The notes under the pieces are model-generated. The model ran no database searches. It saw only the letters and a program-made list of their open reading frames with translations, and was not told where the DNA came from. DNA of 64,000 nt from Stenotrophomonas maltophilia (lineage in GTDB: Bacteria; Pseudomonadota; Gammaproteobacteria; Xanthomonadales; Xanthomonadaceae), in contig NZ_CP033877.1 in the NCBI RefSeq assembly GCF_006970445.1, positions 3,418,750-3,482,749 of the forward strand, written 5' to 3'. The translations under genes and the position numbers were made by a program. Below, piece by piece: positions 40,190-47,093 of this stretch; within the stretch, counting starts at the first letter, position 1, and each line of letters begins with the position of its first letter.

Positions 40190-40504
40190 CTAGAAATCGA
40201 ACAGCTCCGACAGGAAGCTGTCCTTCTTCTTTTTCTTGTAACCGTGGCCACGGTTGTCCTCGTAGCGCTGGCCGAGGTGGCGGGTATCACGATGCATCAC
40301 CGGTGGCGGCGCGGATGCTGGCTGAGCCTGCACGGGCGCTGGCGGCGGCACGGCCGCACCGGCGCCGGCGCGTTCGATGATCTTGTCCAGCTCGCCGCGA
40401 TCCAGCCACACGCCGCGGCACCCCGGGCAGTAGTCAATCTCGATGCCGTGACGTTCGGCCATCTGCAGGGTCTGGGTCTTGCACACGGGGCACAGCATCG
40501 GCAT
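40190..40504 (-). CDS. Zinc-ribbon protein (TFIIB-type zinc finger)
   Basis: A 104-aa protein with an N-terminal zinc ribbon (CPVCKTQTLQMAERHGIEIDY, CPGCRGVWLDRGELDKII), a Pro/Ala/Gln-rich middle and a basic-hydrophobic tail (YKKKKKDSFLSELFDF). This domain is common in small bacterial proteins of unknown role. The ATG at 40504 has an AGGAG site five bases upstream. It is divergent from the CPBP protease gene. Confidence 0.82.
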   Translation of the reverse strand: MPMLCPVCKTQTLQMAERHGIEIDYCPGCRGVWLDRGELDKIIERAGAGAAVPPPAPVQAQPASAPPPVMHRDTRHLGQRYEDNRGHGYKKKKKDSFLSELFDF

Positions 40505-40647
40505 TGCTCCTGTCGGTCTGGCAACGACTGTACCCGCACGGTGATGACTGTGCGGCAACGCATGACCGATGGCACAAGGACTTCCGGCGCGTGCCCTCTT
40601 CCCTGCCACCCCGCAGACTGAAACCCTGTCCCGCAGGAAGTGCGTGC

Positions 40648-41415
40648 ATGACTGTGCTGTCCCGCCTGCCCACTGCGGCGCGCCTGGTACTGGTGCTGTC
40701 CGGCGTCGCCCTGGGCCTGAACCTGCGCGATATCGCCGCGGGCATCGGCACACCGATTCCGGCGCTCCCCATCCCCTACGGCGGCAGCCTGCTCGACAAC
40801 GCACTGGCGGTGCTGCTCGCGGTGCTGCTGGCCCTGCTGCTGCGCCCCCGTGGAACGGGCCTGTTGGCCAGCCTCGGACTGCGCGGAAACGGCTGGGGCG
40901 GACCGTTGTGGGTGCTGCTGGCCAGCCTGCCCTGCTGGCTGGGCCTGGCGCTGCTTGGCACGCCGAACAGGGCGCTGACCGCACTGGACGCCACGATGCT
41001 GGCGGTGCTGTTCCCACTGGCCGAGGAACTGCTGTTCCGCGGCCTTGGCTTCGTGCTGCTGGTGAAGATCGTGCGCGGCCCCTGGCCGTGGCTCGCATTG
41101 CCGCAGGCGCTGCTGTTCGGCATGGTGCACTGGCTCGGCTTCGGCGGGTTTGATGGTGGCGGCACCGCACTGTTCGTCGGTGCGGTGATCGCACTGGGTG
41201 GCTTCATCTTCGCCTGGCTCGACCACCTCGACGGCAACACGCTGTGGTGCGGCCTGATCCTGCACGTTTCGATGAACCTGGCCTGGAATGTGTTCAGCCT
41301 CGACGACGCCGTCGCGCTGGGCTGGCAGGCCACCAGCCTGCGCATCGGCACCGCCCTGCTGGCGGTCGCGGCCCTGGCCTGGCAGGCGCGTCGCCGGCGC
41401 CAGACGCACCTGTAA
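40648..41415 (+). CDS. CPBP family intramembrane metalloprotease
   Basis: A 255-aa protein of about six hydrophobic segments carrying the CPBP/Abi motifs: PLAEELLFRGLGF (EExxxR) and FGMVHWLGFG plus LILHVSMNLAWNVF for the His ligands. Relatives include CAAX prenyl proteases and bacteriocin self-immunity proteins. The start at 40648 has AGGAAG at 40635-40640; the longer frame upstream lacks hydrophobic character. No bacteriocin gene is nearby, so the role is open. Confidence 0.85.
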   Translation: MTVLSRLPTAARLVLVLSGVALGLNLRDIAAGIGTPIPALPIPYGGSLLDNALAVLLAVLLALLLRPRGTGLLASLGLRGNGWGGPLWVLLASLPCWLGLALLGTPNRALTALDATMLAVLFPLAEELLFRGLGFVLLVKIVRGPWPWLALPQALLFGMVHWLGFGGFDGGGTALFVGAVIALGGFIFAWLDHLDGNTLWCGLILHVSMNLAWNVFSLDDAVALGWQATSLRIGTALLAVAALAWQARRRRQTHL

Positions 41416-41509
41416 CGCCCACTTAGCTTGCCGTGCACGCCGGGCTCACTACCGGCTTGCGCATACTTGCGCGCCTTTTGCTCCCCCTGTTGTCCGGAGT
41501 TGCCGCGTC

Positions 41510-41935
41510 ATGTTGCTGTCCAAGCGCTTTGTGGAACCGCGTGTCCTGCTGATCGAGGACGCCGAGGAAACCCAGGAACTCAGTCGCCTCGCCCTGGAAA
41601 GCCAGGCCTGCCAGGTCACCGCTGTCAGCAGCGCCGAGGCGGCGCTGGGCCTGCTCAACGCCGGCGAGCCATTCGACCTGCTGTTCACCGATGTCTGCCT
41701 GGGCGGCATCAGCGGCATCGAAACCGCCAACCGCGTGCGCGAGCACCTGCCGCAGCTGCCGATCCTGGTGACCTCCGGCCTGGACCAGCACCGCGTGCTG
41801 CCGCAGCTGCGCGCCGGCATCCACTTCCTGCCCAAGCCGTACAGCATGAGCGAGTTGCTCGATGCCATCCGCCTGTGCTTCCGCCATGCAGCGGATGCCA
41901 CGTTGATGCCGCCGCCGCAGGCCAGCGCGGCCTGA
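41510..41935 (+). CDS. Receiver-only response regulator
   Basis: A 141-aa CheY-like receiver with acidic pocket E16/D17, phospho-site D61 (LLFTDVCLGGISGIE) and K109 (HFLPKPYSM). A short Pro/Ala tail follows and there is no output domain. No histidine kinase gene is adjacent, so it is an orphan that probably joins a multistep relay or a hybrid kinase elsewhere. The start at 41510 gives the expected length. Confidence 0.85.
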   Translation: MLLSKRFVEPRVLLIEDAEETQELSRLALESQACQVTAVSSAEAALGLLNAGEPFDLLFTDVCLGGISGIETANRVREHLPQLPILVTSGLDQHRVLPQLRAGIHFLPKPYSMSELLDAIRLCFRHAADATLMPPPQASAA

Positions 41936-41942
41936 GGCAATC

Positions 41943-41961
41943 ATCCACGCATGGCGTGGAT
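41943..41961. repeat. Short palindrome between convergent genes
   Basis: ATCCACGC-atg-GCGTGGAT is the same stem as at 34137-34155 but lacks the CTAC end. It sits in the 37-bp gap between the receiver gene and the esterase lipoprotein gene. Confidence 0.65.
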
Positions 41962-41972
41962 TGAACCTGCGA

Positions 41973-42911
41973 TCAACCGCTGCTGTACGGCCCTGTACCC
42001 GGGAACACCTTCAGCAACGCGCGGGTGATCATGTCCGGGTAGACCGTGAAGTGGTCCTCGTCGTCGATCACCATGTTCTCCACCTTCAACGAATGCCCGC
42101 TGGCGCGCAGCTGCTCGGCGAACTCGGCGTTGTGGCGCAGCATGTCGTTGCGGGTGAAATAGCGCGGCTCCGGCTTCACCGTTTCGAAGCTGCCGATCGA
42201 CAGCACCACCGTGGTCGGCTGCGTGGGCGCCTTGGCCTCGGCCTGCATGCGCGGCACCCGATGGTTGTCGAACCACAGCGACGGGCTGGACAGGATGTAG
42301 GCACGGAACATGTCCGGTCGCGTGGTCAGCACGTAGGCACCGAACAGGCCGCCATAGGAATGACCGGCATAGGCACGCCGCGCCGGATCGGTGCGGTAGC
42401 GCGCATCGATCATCGGCAGCACGCGCTCAGCGAGGAAATCGCGGTAATGCGCGGCGCCGCCGTAGCTGACATCATCGCTGTAGTCACGCGGATCGGTACG
42501 CGCCGGATCGCTGGGCGTGTAATCCCGCGAGCGGCTCTGCTTGGACGTCAGGCCTTCCTGCGGCGGCAGCCCGACCAGGATGAAATCCTCGATGTTGACG
42601 CCCTTCTGCCCGACCATGTTGCGCACGCTGCGCACCAGCGGGAAGCTGTACAGCGCATCGGTCACGTACAGCACCGGATAGTGCTTTTCCGGATGTGCGG
42701 CGTAGTCGGCCGGCAACGCCACCCAGATCGGGTAATCGCGGCCGACCGGATCGTGCACGCGCAGCGCCTCGGTATCCGGCAGCACCACGCCCGGCGCGGC
42801 GGTGGCCGCGCTTTCCTTCGCTTCATTCTGGGTTGCTGGTGGCGCCACCGACATCGCACAACCACTCACGGCCAGGCAGGCCGCCACACTCCATCCACGC
42901 ACACGCTGCAT
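41973..42911 (-). CDS. Alpha/beta hydrolase lipoprotein, siderophore-esterase-like
   Basis: A 312-aa putative esterase (PF00756-like). It has a lipoprotein signal (MQRVRGWSVAACLAVSGC), YPVLYVTDALYSF, the nucleophile elbow AGHSYGGLFGAYVL, SSPSLWFDNHR and a C-terminal His in DDEDHFTVY. Relatives hydrolyse enterobactin-type siderophores (Fes/IroE) or small esters. The ATG at 42911 precedes the lipobox directly; longer in-frame starts are not needed. The upstream gene is a paralogue 84 bp away on the same strand. Confidence 0.8.
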   Translation of the reverse strand: MQRVRGWSVAACLAVSGCAMSVAPPATQNEAKESAATAAPGVVLPDTEALRVHDPVGRDYPIWVALPADYAAHPEKHYPVLYVTDALYSFPLVRSVRNMVGQKGVNIEDFILVGLPPQEGLTSKQSRSRDYTPSDPARTDPRDYSDDVSYGGAAHYRDFLAERVLPMIDARYRTDPARRAYAGHSYGGLFGAYVLTTRPDMFRAYILSSPSLWFDNHRVPRMQAEAKAPTQPTTVVLSIGSFETVKPEPRYFTRNDMLRHNAEFAEQLRASGHSLKVENMVIDDEDHFTVYPDMITRALLKVFPGTGPYSSG

Positions 42912-42995
42912 CCACACTCTCCCGTTGCGGGCGACGCACCCGGGTGGCGTCGCTACCGCATCCTCACACGTCGCGCGGCGCCGCGCCACGCGCGG

Positions 42996-43859
42996 TCAGG
43001 GCGAGGCCGGCGGCGGCGCCGGGAACAGGGTGCGCAGCGCCTGCAATGCGGCCGGGTGGTAGATCGTCGCGTGGGTTTCCTCCGGCAGCGGCAGGTACTT
43101 CACCAGCGGCGACGGCGAAGCCTGCTGCAGCAACTCGGCCAGTCGTGCAGTGGATGCGGCCAGCTCCGGCTGCCCGCTGCTGGCCAGGAACACGTGCGGC
43201 TGCGCGCGCGTTACCGCCGGCAGCTGCTTGGCCGCCCCGGCCAGCATCGCGCCGTGGTTCCACCACAGGCTGGGGTCCAGCGCGATGTAGCTGTTGAACA
43301 ACTTCGGTTCCTGCAGCAGCGTCTCGACCACGAACAGGCCGGCCAGCGATTCACCGATCAGCGCGCGCTCGTCGGTGGTCGGGTAGCGCTGGCGCACCTG
43401 CGGCATCAGTTCATCGCGCAGGAAGCGGCGGTAGGCCGCCGATCCACCAATGCGTGGCGCGATCTTCTGGTCCTGCGGATCGCTGCTCGGGCCGGTCATG
43501 TCGCGACGGCGCTCGGTGTTCTCGATACCGACCAGCAGGAACGGGCGCATGCTGCCGTTGCCGCTCAGCACCTGCACCAGCCCTGCCACGTGCAGGAAAT
43601 CCTCACCGATGCCACCGTCGGGCATGTAGATCACCGGCAGCGGCGCCTTCGGGTCCAGGCCCCAGGGCTGCGGGCGGTAGACATTGATGCGGCGGGTTTC
43701 GCCCAGCGCCTTCGACTCAATGGTGAAGGTCTCGCCGATCACCAACGGTGCCGCCGCAGTGACCGGGTCCGGCGACGTCGCCTGCACGACGGGAACAGCG
43801 GCAGCACCTGGCCCCGCGGTGGCCAGCAGGATCAAGACGGACAAGACAGCGACGCGCAT
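42996..43859 (-). CDS. Secreted alpha/beta hydrolase, enterochelin-esterase-like
   Basis: A 287-aa protein with a signal peptide (MRVAVLSVLILLATAGPGAAA) and the same esterase fold as the next gene: LPVIYMPDGGIGEDFLHVAG, nucleophile motif IGESLAGLFVVETLL, LDPSLWWNHGAM and a His in PEETHATIYHP. Start 43859 is preferred because GGAAG lies just upstream; 43871 is also possible. No siderophore receptor is adjacent, so the natural substrate is unknown. Confidence 0.78.
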   Translation of the reverse strand: MRVAVLSVLILLATAGPGAAAVPVVQATSPDPVTAAAPLVIGETFTIESKALGETRRINVYRPQPWGLDPKAPLPVIYMPDGGIGEDFLHVAGLVQVLSGNGSMRPFLLVGIENTERRRDMTGPSSDPQDQKIAPRIGGSAAYRRFLRDELMPQVRQRYPTTDERALIGESLAGLFVVETLLQEPKLFNSYIALDPSLWWNHGAMLAGAAKQLPAVTRAQPHVFLASSGQPELAASTARLAELLQQASPSPLVKYLPLPEETHATIYHPAALQALRTLFPAPPPASP

Positions 43860-43908
43860 GCGAACTTCCATTTTCGAGAGGACGGCCAGCATAACTGCGC
43901 CGGCGCCC

Positions 43909-44373
43909 TCAACGGCGATCCAGTTCGATCACGGCCTGGCAGGCACGGAGCTGGTCGTCGGCATCGCGTCCGATTCGAACAAGCGCTGCCGCAACCTCTG
44001 CTCGTAACTGGGCGCCCGCATCACGTTCGCCGGTGCGGGCGGCGGCTTCGGACAGACGGCCAGTGTGGCACGCGGCGAGGTCGTCGCGCAGGCGGAGAGT
44101 GCCAGCGCGCAGGGCAGCCACCACATCAGCATCCACCTCGGCCGCGCGCTCACGATCTCGTTCATGTTGTTCCCCCAGTGAGGCCATCGCCTCGCTCCGT
44201 TCTTCCTGATCCCGGCGCAACCGCCGCTCGGACTGCACCGCTCCGGCCTGTTGCTCCACTTCGGCGCGCGCCATCGCGAGGTCGCCGCGATCACCGCGCC
44301 AGCGCCAGCCGGTCATGAACATCAGCAGCGACCACAACACCAGCGACGCCATCACCACCACCATGCGCGGCAT
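43909..44373 (-). CDS. Rz-like inner-membrane spanin (i-spanin)
   Basis: A 154-aa protein with one N-terminal membrane segment (MVVVMASLVLWSLLMFMTGW). A long charged coiled coil follows (DLAMARAEVEQQAGAVQSER through LGEQHERDRERAAEVDADV), typical of Rz. I-spanins pair with an outer-membrane Rz1 lipoprotein and fuse the membranes in the last step of phage lysis. It begins 3 nt after the endolysin stop. A second frame inside it encodes the Rz1 partner, which is the strongest support for the call. Confidence 0.82.
   Translation of the reverse strand: MPRMVVVMASLVLWSLLMFMTGWRWRGDRGDLAMARAEVEQQAGAVQSERRLRRDQEERSEAMASLGEQHERDRERAAEVDADVVAALRAGTLRLRDDLAACHTGRLSEAAARTGERDAGAQLRAEVAAALVRIGRDADDQLRACQAVIELDRR
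43929..44165 (-). CDS. Rz1-like outer-membrane spanin lipoprotein, nested in Rz
   Basis: A 78-aa protein read in the +1 frame wholly inside the Rz gene. MNEIVSARPRWMLMWWLPCA leads to lipobox ALSAC, followed by a Pro-rich mature part (ATLAVCPKPPPAPANVMRAP). A nested, proline-rich lipoprotein in this frame is the hallmark of lambda-type Rz1. It would be anchored in the outer membrane and bind the periplasmic end of Rz. Automated annotation would usually miss it because of the full overlap. Confidence 0.8.
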   Translation of the reverse strand: MNEIVSARPRWMLMWWLPCALALSACATTSPRATLAVCPKPPPAPANVMRAPSYEQRLRQRLFESDAMPTTSSVPARP

Positions 44374-44376
44374 GGG

Positions 44377-44913
44377 TCACTGCTCCGCCAGGCAACGTGC
44401 ATGGCGCTGTTGCTGGCGCTCCCACACCCCCCAGCACACGGTGTTGGGGCGACCATCGACACGGGTCGAACAGTCGTAGCCCCCTGCCCGCTTCCACAGC
44501 AGCAAGGCGTCACAGGCCTGGCGGTATTCACCCTGCAGCAGATGCCGGCGCATTGATGACGCGCGCCAGTTGCCGATGCCGTACTGGTAGAGGAAATCGA
44601 CATAGACGTCGTACTCGCCCTGGCTGAGCGCCACGCCGGGCAGCGACGCGCGGAACTGTCCCTCTTCCCTGGCCAGATGGGCCTGTACGGCATGCAGCGC
44701 GCGCACCGGCGTGGTGCGGTCGCCCATCCTCACCGGCGTGCCATCCTCGCGGACGGTCGAGCCGAAGCCATAGGTTGGACGGTCATTGCGCGTGGGCACC
44801 ACCGCGGCGTCGGTGTATCCCTCGCGGTCGACGATGGCGATCAGGCCCGCAGCACTGAGCGCAAGCGCGGCGACCAGGCTGCGTACCGGCAATGTGCTGC
44901 TGGGCCGGCTCAT
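44377..44913 (-). CDS. Phage lysozyme-type endolysin with SAR signal
   Basis: A 178-aa GH24-like muramidase. The N-terminal hydrophobic stretch is weak and Ala/Gly/Ser-rich (SLVAALALSAAGLIAIV), as in signal-anchor-release endolysins. The catalytic region follows (VDREGYTDAAVVP with the Glu, DRPTYGFGST with the Thr). The later part includes FLYQYGIGNWRASSMRRHLL and the conserved WKRAGGYDC and GRPNTVCWGVWERQ. It would be exported by Sec and freed by holin action to cut peptidoglycan. The start overlaps the holin stop by 4 nt (ATGA). Confidence 0.87.
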   Translation of the reverse strand: MSRPSSTLPVRSLVAALALSAAGLIAIVDREGYTDAAVVPTRNDRPTYGFGSTVREDGTPVRMGDRTTPVRALHAVQAHLAREEGQFRASLPGVALSQGEYDVYVDFLYQYGIGNWRASSMRRHLLQGEYRQACDALLLWKRAGGYDCSTRVDGRPNTVCWGVWERQQQRHARCLAEQ

Positions 44914-45107
44914 TCGCGCTCCCGGCGGCGCCATTCGCGCAGCCAGCGCCAGCCAAGATAGGCAATCTGCGCAGCCAGGTAGACGATGGTCAGCACCACC
45001 ACCAGGCGGTCCAGGGTGATGCCGGCTGCAAGCGCACCGGCGACGGTAACCGGCGGCGCCGACTTGATGGCCGCCGCGCCGGCCGTACTGATGATTTCTT
45101 CTTTCAT
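44910..45107 (-). CDS. Small phage holin (pinholin-like candidate)
   Basis: A 65-aa protein (MKEEIISTAGAAAIKSAPPV...) with a first, weakly hydrophobic Ala/Gly/Val-rich segment (about 17-34) and a second strong one (LVVVLTIVYLAAQIAYLGW). A basic C-terminus ends it (REWRRRERE). Size, two membrane segments, charged tail and position before an SAR endolysin all fit a holin. An upstream extension of the frame to 45236 is polar and not expected. Holins time lysis by permeabilising the inner membrane. Confidence 0.75.
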   Translation of the reverse strand: MKEEIISTAGAAAIKSAPPVTVAGALAAGITLDRLVVVLTIVYLAAQIAYLGWRWLREWRRRERE

Positions 45108-45232
45108 GATGGGTCCTGGAGGGAATGCAGGCCGCGTCGCATCGACGTGGCCCGAAGAGATGCCCGCCCCGCTGCCGGCTCGGCACGAGGGTTGTTCCGG
45201 TCGGGAGGCGGGCGAAAGATCGGATCCGCCGC

Positions 45233-45661
45233 TCATGCGGCCTGGGCGATACCCTCCATCCAGCCGCGCACGCGCTGGAAGCCAAGTTCGACCAGGTTGA
45301 GGTAATGCCGGTTGGATACCGGTCGCTGCCCGCTGTTGGCCAGCAGCAGATTCGCCGTTTCGAATCGTTCGACCTTGCGTCGGCCACGGCCGCAGTAGTA
45401 GCCGCGCAGCGCACAGGCCATCGCCACGTTGTCACGCGCGACCGCCGTGATGATGTCTTCGATCTGCTGCGCCAACTGATCGGTTTCCAGAGGCTTGTAG
45501 CCCTGGGCCCGCCCCGGCATGTCACCACGATGCTCGATCAGCACCGCCAGCAGGTTGCGCGACTGGAAGCCGAGGTATTCGCAGTCGCGATGCAGCGCAT
45601 ATTCGCCGCCCCAGTGCTCCAGGCGGCTGCGGACATACTCACCGAACGTATCAAGCTGCAT
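45233..45661 (-). CDS. Phage protein, possible Q-like late-gene antiterminator
   Basis: A 142-aa protein with a good ribosome site (AAGGAG) before the ATG at 45661. It includes VRSRLEHWGGEYALHRDCEYLGFQ and a segment DNVAMACALRGYYCGRGRRKVERFE. That segment resembles the 'LxxYYxxG' region of phage antitermination proteins that precede lysis genes. Its position between a Cro-like gene and the holin suits a Q role. Similarity is judged by eye only, so it could be an unrelated phage protein. Confidence 0.5.
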   Translation of the reverse strand: MQLDTFGEYVRSRLEHWGGEYALHRDCEYLGFQSRNLLAVLIEHRGDMPGRAQGYKPLETDQLAQQIEDIITAVARDNVAMACALRGYYCGRGRRKVERFETANLLLANSGQRPVSNRHYLNLVELGFQRVRGWMEGIAQAA

Positions 45662-45911
45662 GGGGGGCTTCTCCTTTGAGGGACGACGGGGCCGGACCGA
45701 ACACATCCGGGCGCAGGGTTTCGCGGCGCACGGCGCCTGCAGTGGCCAGCTCGATGCGCCGGCACAGTCGCGCGCCGGGCAGCTTGTGGCCGCGGGCGAT
45801 CATGTAGAGGGTCCGCAGCGCGCAACCGGTCTGGTGGGCCAGGCGGCGCATGACGGGGCAGCTGGGGGTGCCGTAGCCCCCTTGGGAGATGGCGTAGTCG
45901 ATGAGGTTCAT
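45651..45911 (-). CDS. Cro-like phage repressor
   Basis: An 86-aa protein with a helix-turn-helix of the YdaS/Cro kind (MNLIDYAISQGGYGTPSCPV, RRLAHQTGCALRTLYMIARG, ARLCRRIELATAGAV). It is the first gene of the leftward phage transcript and lies directly behind a consensus promoter (45919-45947). It overlaps the next gene by 11 nt. It is divergent from the CI-like gene with 85 bp between, the classic switch layout. Confidence 0.72.
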   Translation of the reverse strand: MNLIDYAISQGGYGTPSCPVMRRLAHQTGCALRTLYMIARGHKLPGARLCRRIELATAGAVRRETLRPDVFGPAPSSLKGEAPHAA

Positions 45912-45918
45912 GGCCCAC

Positions 45919-45947
45919 ACATTACCGTCAAGGTAATGGGTAGTCAA
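45919..45947 (-). promoter_or_regulatory. Consensus sigma-70 promoter for the leftward (cro-lysis) transcript
   Basis: Read on the minus strand: TTGACT (45947-45942), a 17-bp spacer and TAATGT (45924-45919), eight bases before the Cro-like ATG at 45911. The operator-like dyad at 45921-45937 covers the -10 and spacer, and the second dyad covers the -35, so repressor binding would block it. The short leader leaves almost no room for a ribosome site. Confidence 0.7.
45921..45937. promoter_or_regulatory. Operator-like dyad O1
   Basis: A perfect inverted repeat ATTACC-gtcaa-GGTAAT between the CI-like and Cro-like genes. It overlaps the -10 box of the leftward promoter. Confidence 0.65.
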
Positions 45948-45962
45948 TACCGTTTTGGTCAT
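45946..45962. promoter_or_regulatory. Operator-like dyad O2
   Basis: AATACC-gtttt-GGTCAT has the same 6-5-6 layout as O1 with two changes, centred 25 bp away, and overlaps the -35 box. A further half-site GGTAAT lies at 45973-45978, near the CI-like start, and could be part of a third, weaker site. Confidence 0.55.
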
Positions 45963-45996
45963 TTGCTGGATTGGTAATGCAGCGCACCATCTACAG

Positions 45997-46503
45997 ATGG
46001 ACGCCAGTACCGCTCGCACCCTCAACATGCGCCTACGCGTGGCCGCCGCCGGCGGCCCGGCCGAATGGGCCCGCCTGTTCGGTGGCACCCGCTGGGCGCA
46101 GCCCCAGGTCAGCCAGTGGATTTCCGAGAGCAATCCGAAGAGCATCGGCCATCGTCTTGCGCGCGATCTTGAATCAGTGATGCAGCTTCCGCATGGAACG
46201 CTGGATCGCGTCGATCAGGACGGAGACGTGTCGCTTCAGTCTCAATCTACGGGACTGGATTTCGCGAAAATGAGCGCTGCGGTCAAGGTGCTTTCGCACT
46301 ACCTGGAGCTGGTCGGCGATCCACCGGAATGGATCTACGATCCCGTGCTGCTGGAGACCGCATTCATGGTCGTGGACGAGTTCGGTCAGCCCTCTGCGCC
46401 GGACAATGTGCTCGACCTGACGAAGCTTCTGGCAAGACGGATCAGGGAGGCAAAGGATGACTCACACGCGACTCGAGGAGCTCGCACAGCGGTTGGCCGC
46501 TAG
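45997..46503 (+). CDS. CI-like phage repressor without a peptidase domain
   Basis: A 168-aa protein with an N-terminal helix-turn-helix (GGPAEWARLFGGTRWAQPQV, SQWISESNPKSIGHRLARDL). A C-terminal helical part follows (LDFAKMSAAVKVLSHYLELV, VLDLTKLLARRIREAKD). It has no LexA/CI-type S24 peptidase motif, so RecA-driven cleavage is not expected. It faces the Cro-like gene across the operator region. The start at 45997 (MDASTARTLNMRLRVAAAGG) fits the domain. Its 3' end overlaps the next gene by 47 nt. Confidence 0.72.
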   Translation: MDASTARTLNMRLRVAAAGGPAEWARLFGGTRWAQPQVSQWISESNPKSIGHRLARDLESVMQLPHGTLDRVDQDGDVSLQSQSTGLDFAKMSAAVKVLSHYLELVGDPPEWIYDPVLLETAFMVVDEFGQPSAPDNVLDLTKLLARRIREAKDDSHATRGARTAVGR

Positions 46504-46825
46504 GACCCAGGAACTGCGCGGCGAGCGCAACCCGGCGCCGGCATTGCGGGTGGTGGCGGGAGACGCACATGGGGTCCGCGGGGAGAGGCGCATGGACGCG
46601 ATCATGCGCGAGTGGCATTGCCGCATGATCCGCAACGTACGCCGGCGCTGGGGCGAGCCCATGCAGCATGTGATCGACCAGGCATGTTGCGGTGTGGTCA
46701 ACATCGAGCAGCTTGCCGACGACGCACTGATCCAGTTGCACAAGGACATGGAGCGCGCGGAGGAGTGCATTCGCGAGGGCATTTCCTTCCACGACGCCGG
46801 GCTGTTGCGCGCGCATTACGGCTGA
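46457..46825 (+). CDS. Hypothetical phage-region protein
   Basis: A 122-aa, mostly helical and charged protein (THTRLEELAQRLAARTQELR, MREWHCRMIRNVRRRWGEPM, LHKDMERAEECIREGISFHD). The start at 46457 is backed by GGGAGG (46445-46450) inside the CI-like gene, so the two are probably translated together. I do not recognise a family. It is the last gene of the rightward transcript before a GC hairpin and the tRNA. Confidence 0.6.
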   Translation: MTHTRLEELAQRLAARTQELRGERNPAPALRVVAGDAHGVRGERRMDAIMREWHCRMIRNVRRRWGEPMQHVIDQACCGVVNIEQLADDALIQLHKDMERAEECIREGISFHDAGLLRAHYG

Positions 46826-46837
46826 CAGCGGCCCTGA

Positions 46838-46855
46838 CCGGCCGGCAACGGCCGG
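46838..46855. terminator. GC hairpin after the rightward phage genes
   Basis: CCGGCCG-gcaa-CGGCCGG begins 13 bp after the stop at 46825. There is no T-run. The 310-bp gap 46826-47135 also holds ATTACC-type half-sites (46872-46898) but no coding region that I can support. Confidence 0.4.
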
Positions 46856-46871
46856 CTTAGGTCACGCACTC

Positions 46872-46898
46872 ATTACCAAAAGTTACCTAAACATTACC
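46872..46898. repeat. Three direct half-site repeats resembling the phage operators
   Basis: ATTACC (46872), GTTACC (46882) and ATTACC (46893) are spaced 10 and 11 bp apart, about one helical turn. They match the half-site of the O1/O2 dyads but as direct, not inverted, repeats. The stretch is AT-richer than its surroundings. Confidence 0.5.
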
Positions 46899-47093
46899 AT
46901 TTAGGCGCAGAAATTGACGCAGACGGCATGGCGCCAACAGTGATGGGAGCGCGTGCAAAGCGCCCCTTTCCCGCGACTGCCGACCTGATGCCGCACGCTG
47001 CCAGCGGGTCAGTACCCGGGAGCCTATGGCACCTGCAGCACCGTGTCGTTGCTGCGGCACTTCCGCGCATTGCAGACGTGCTTTCGAGGGGGC

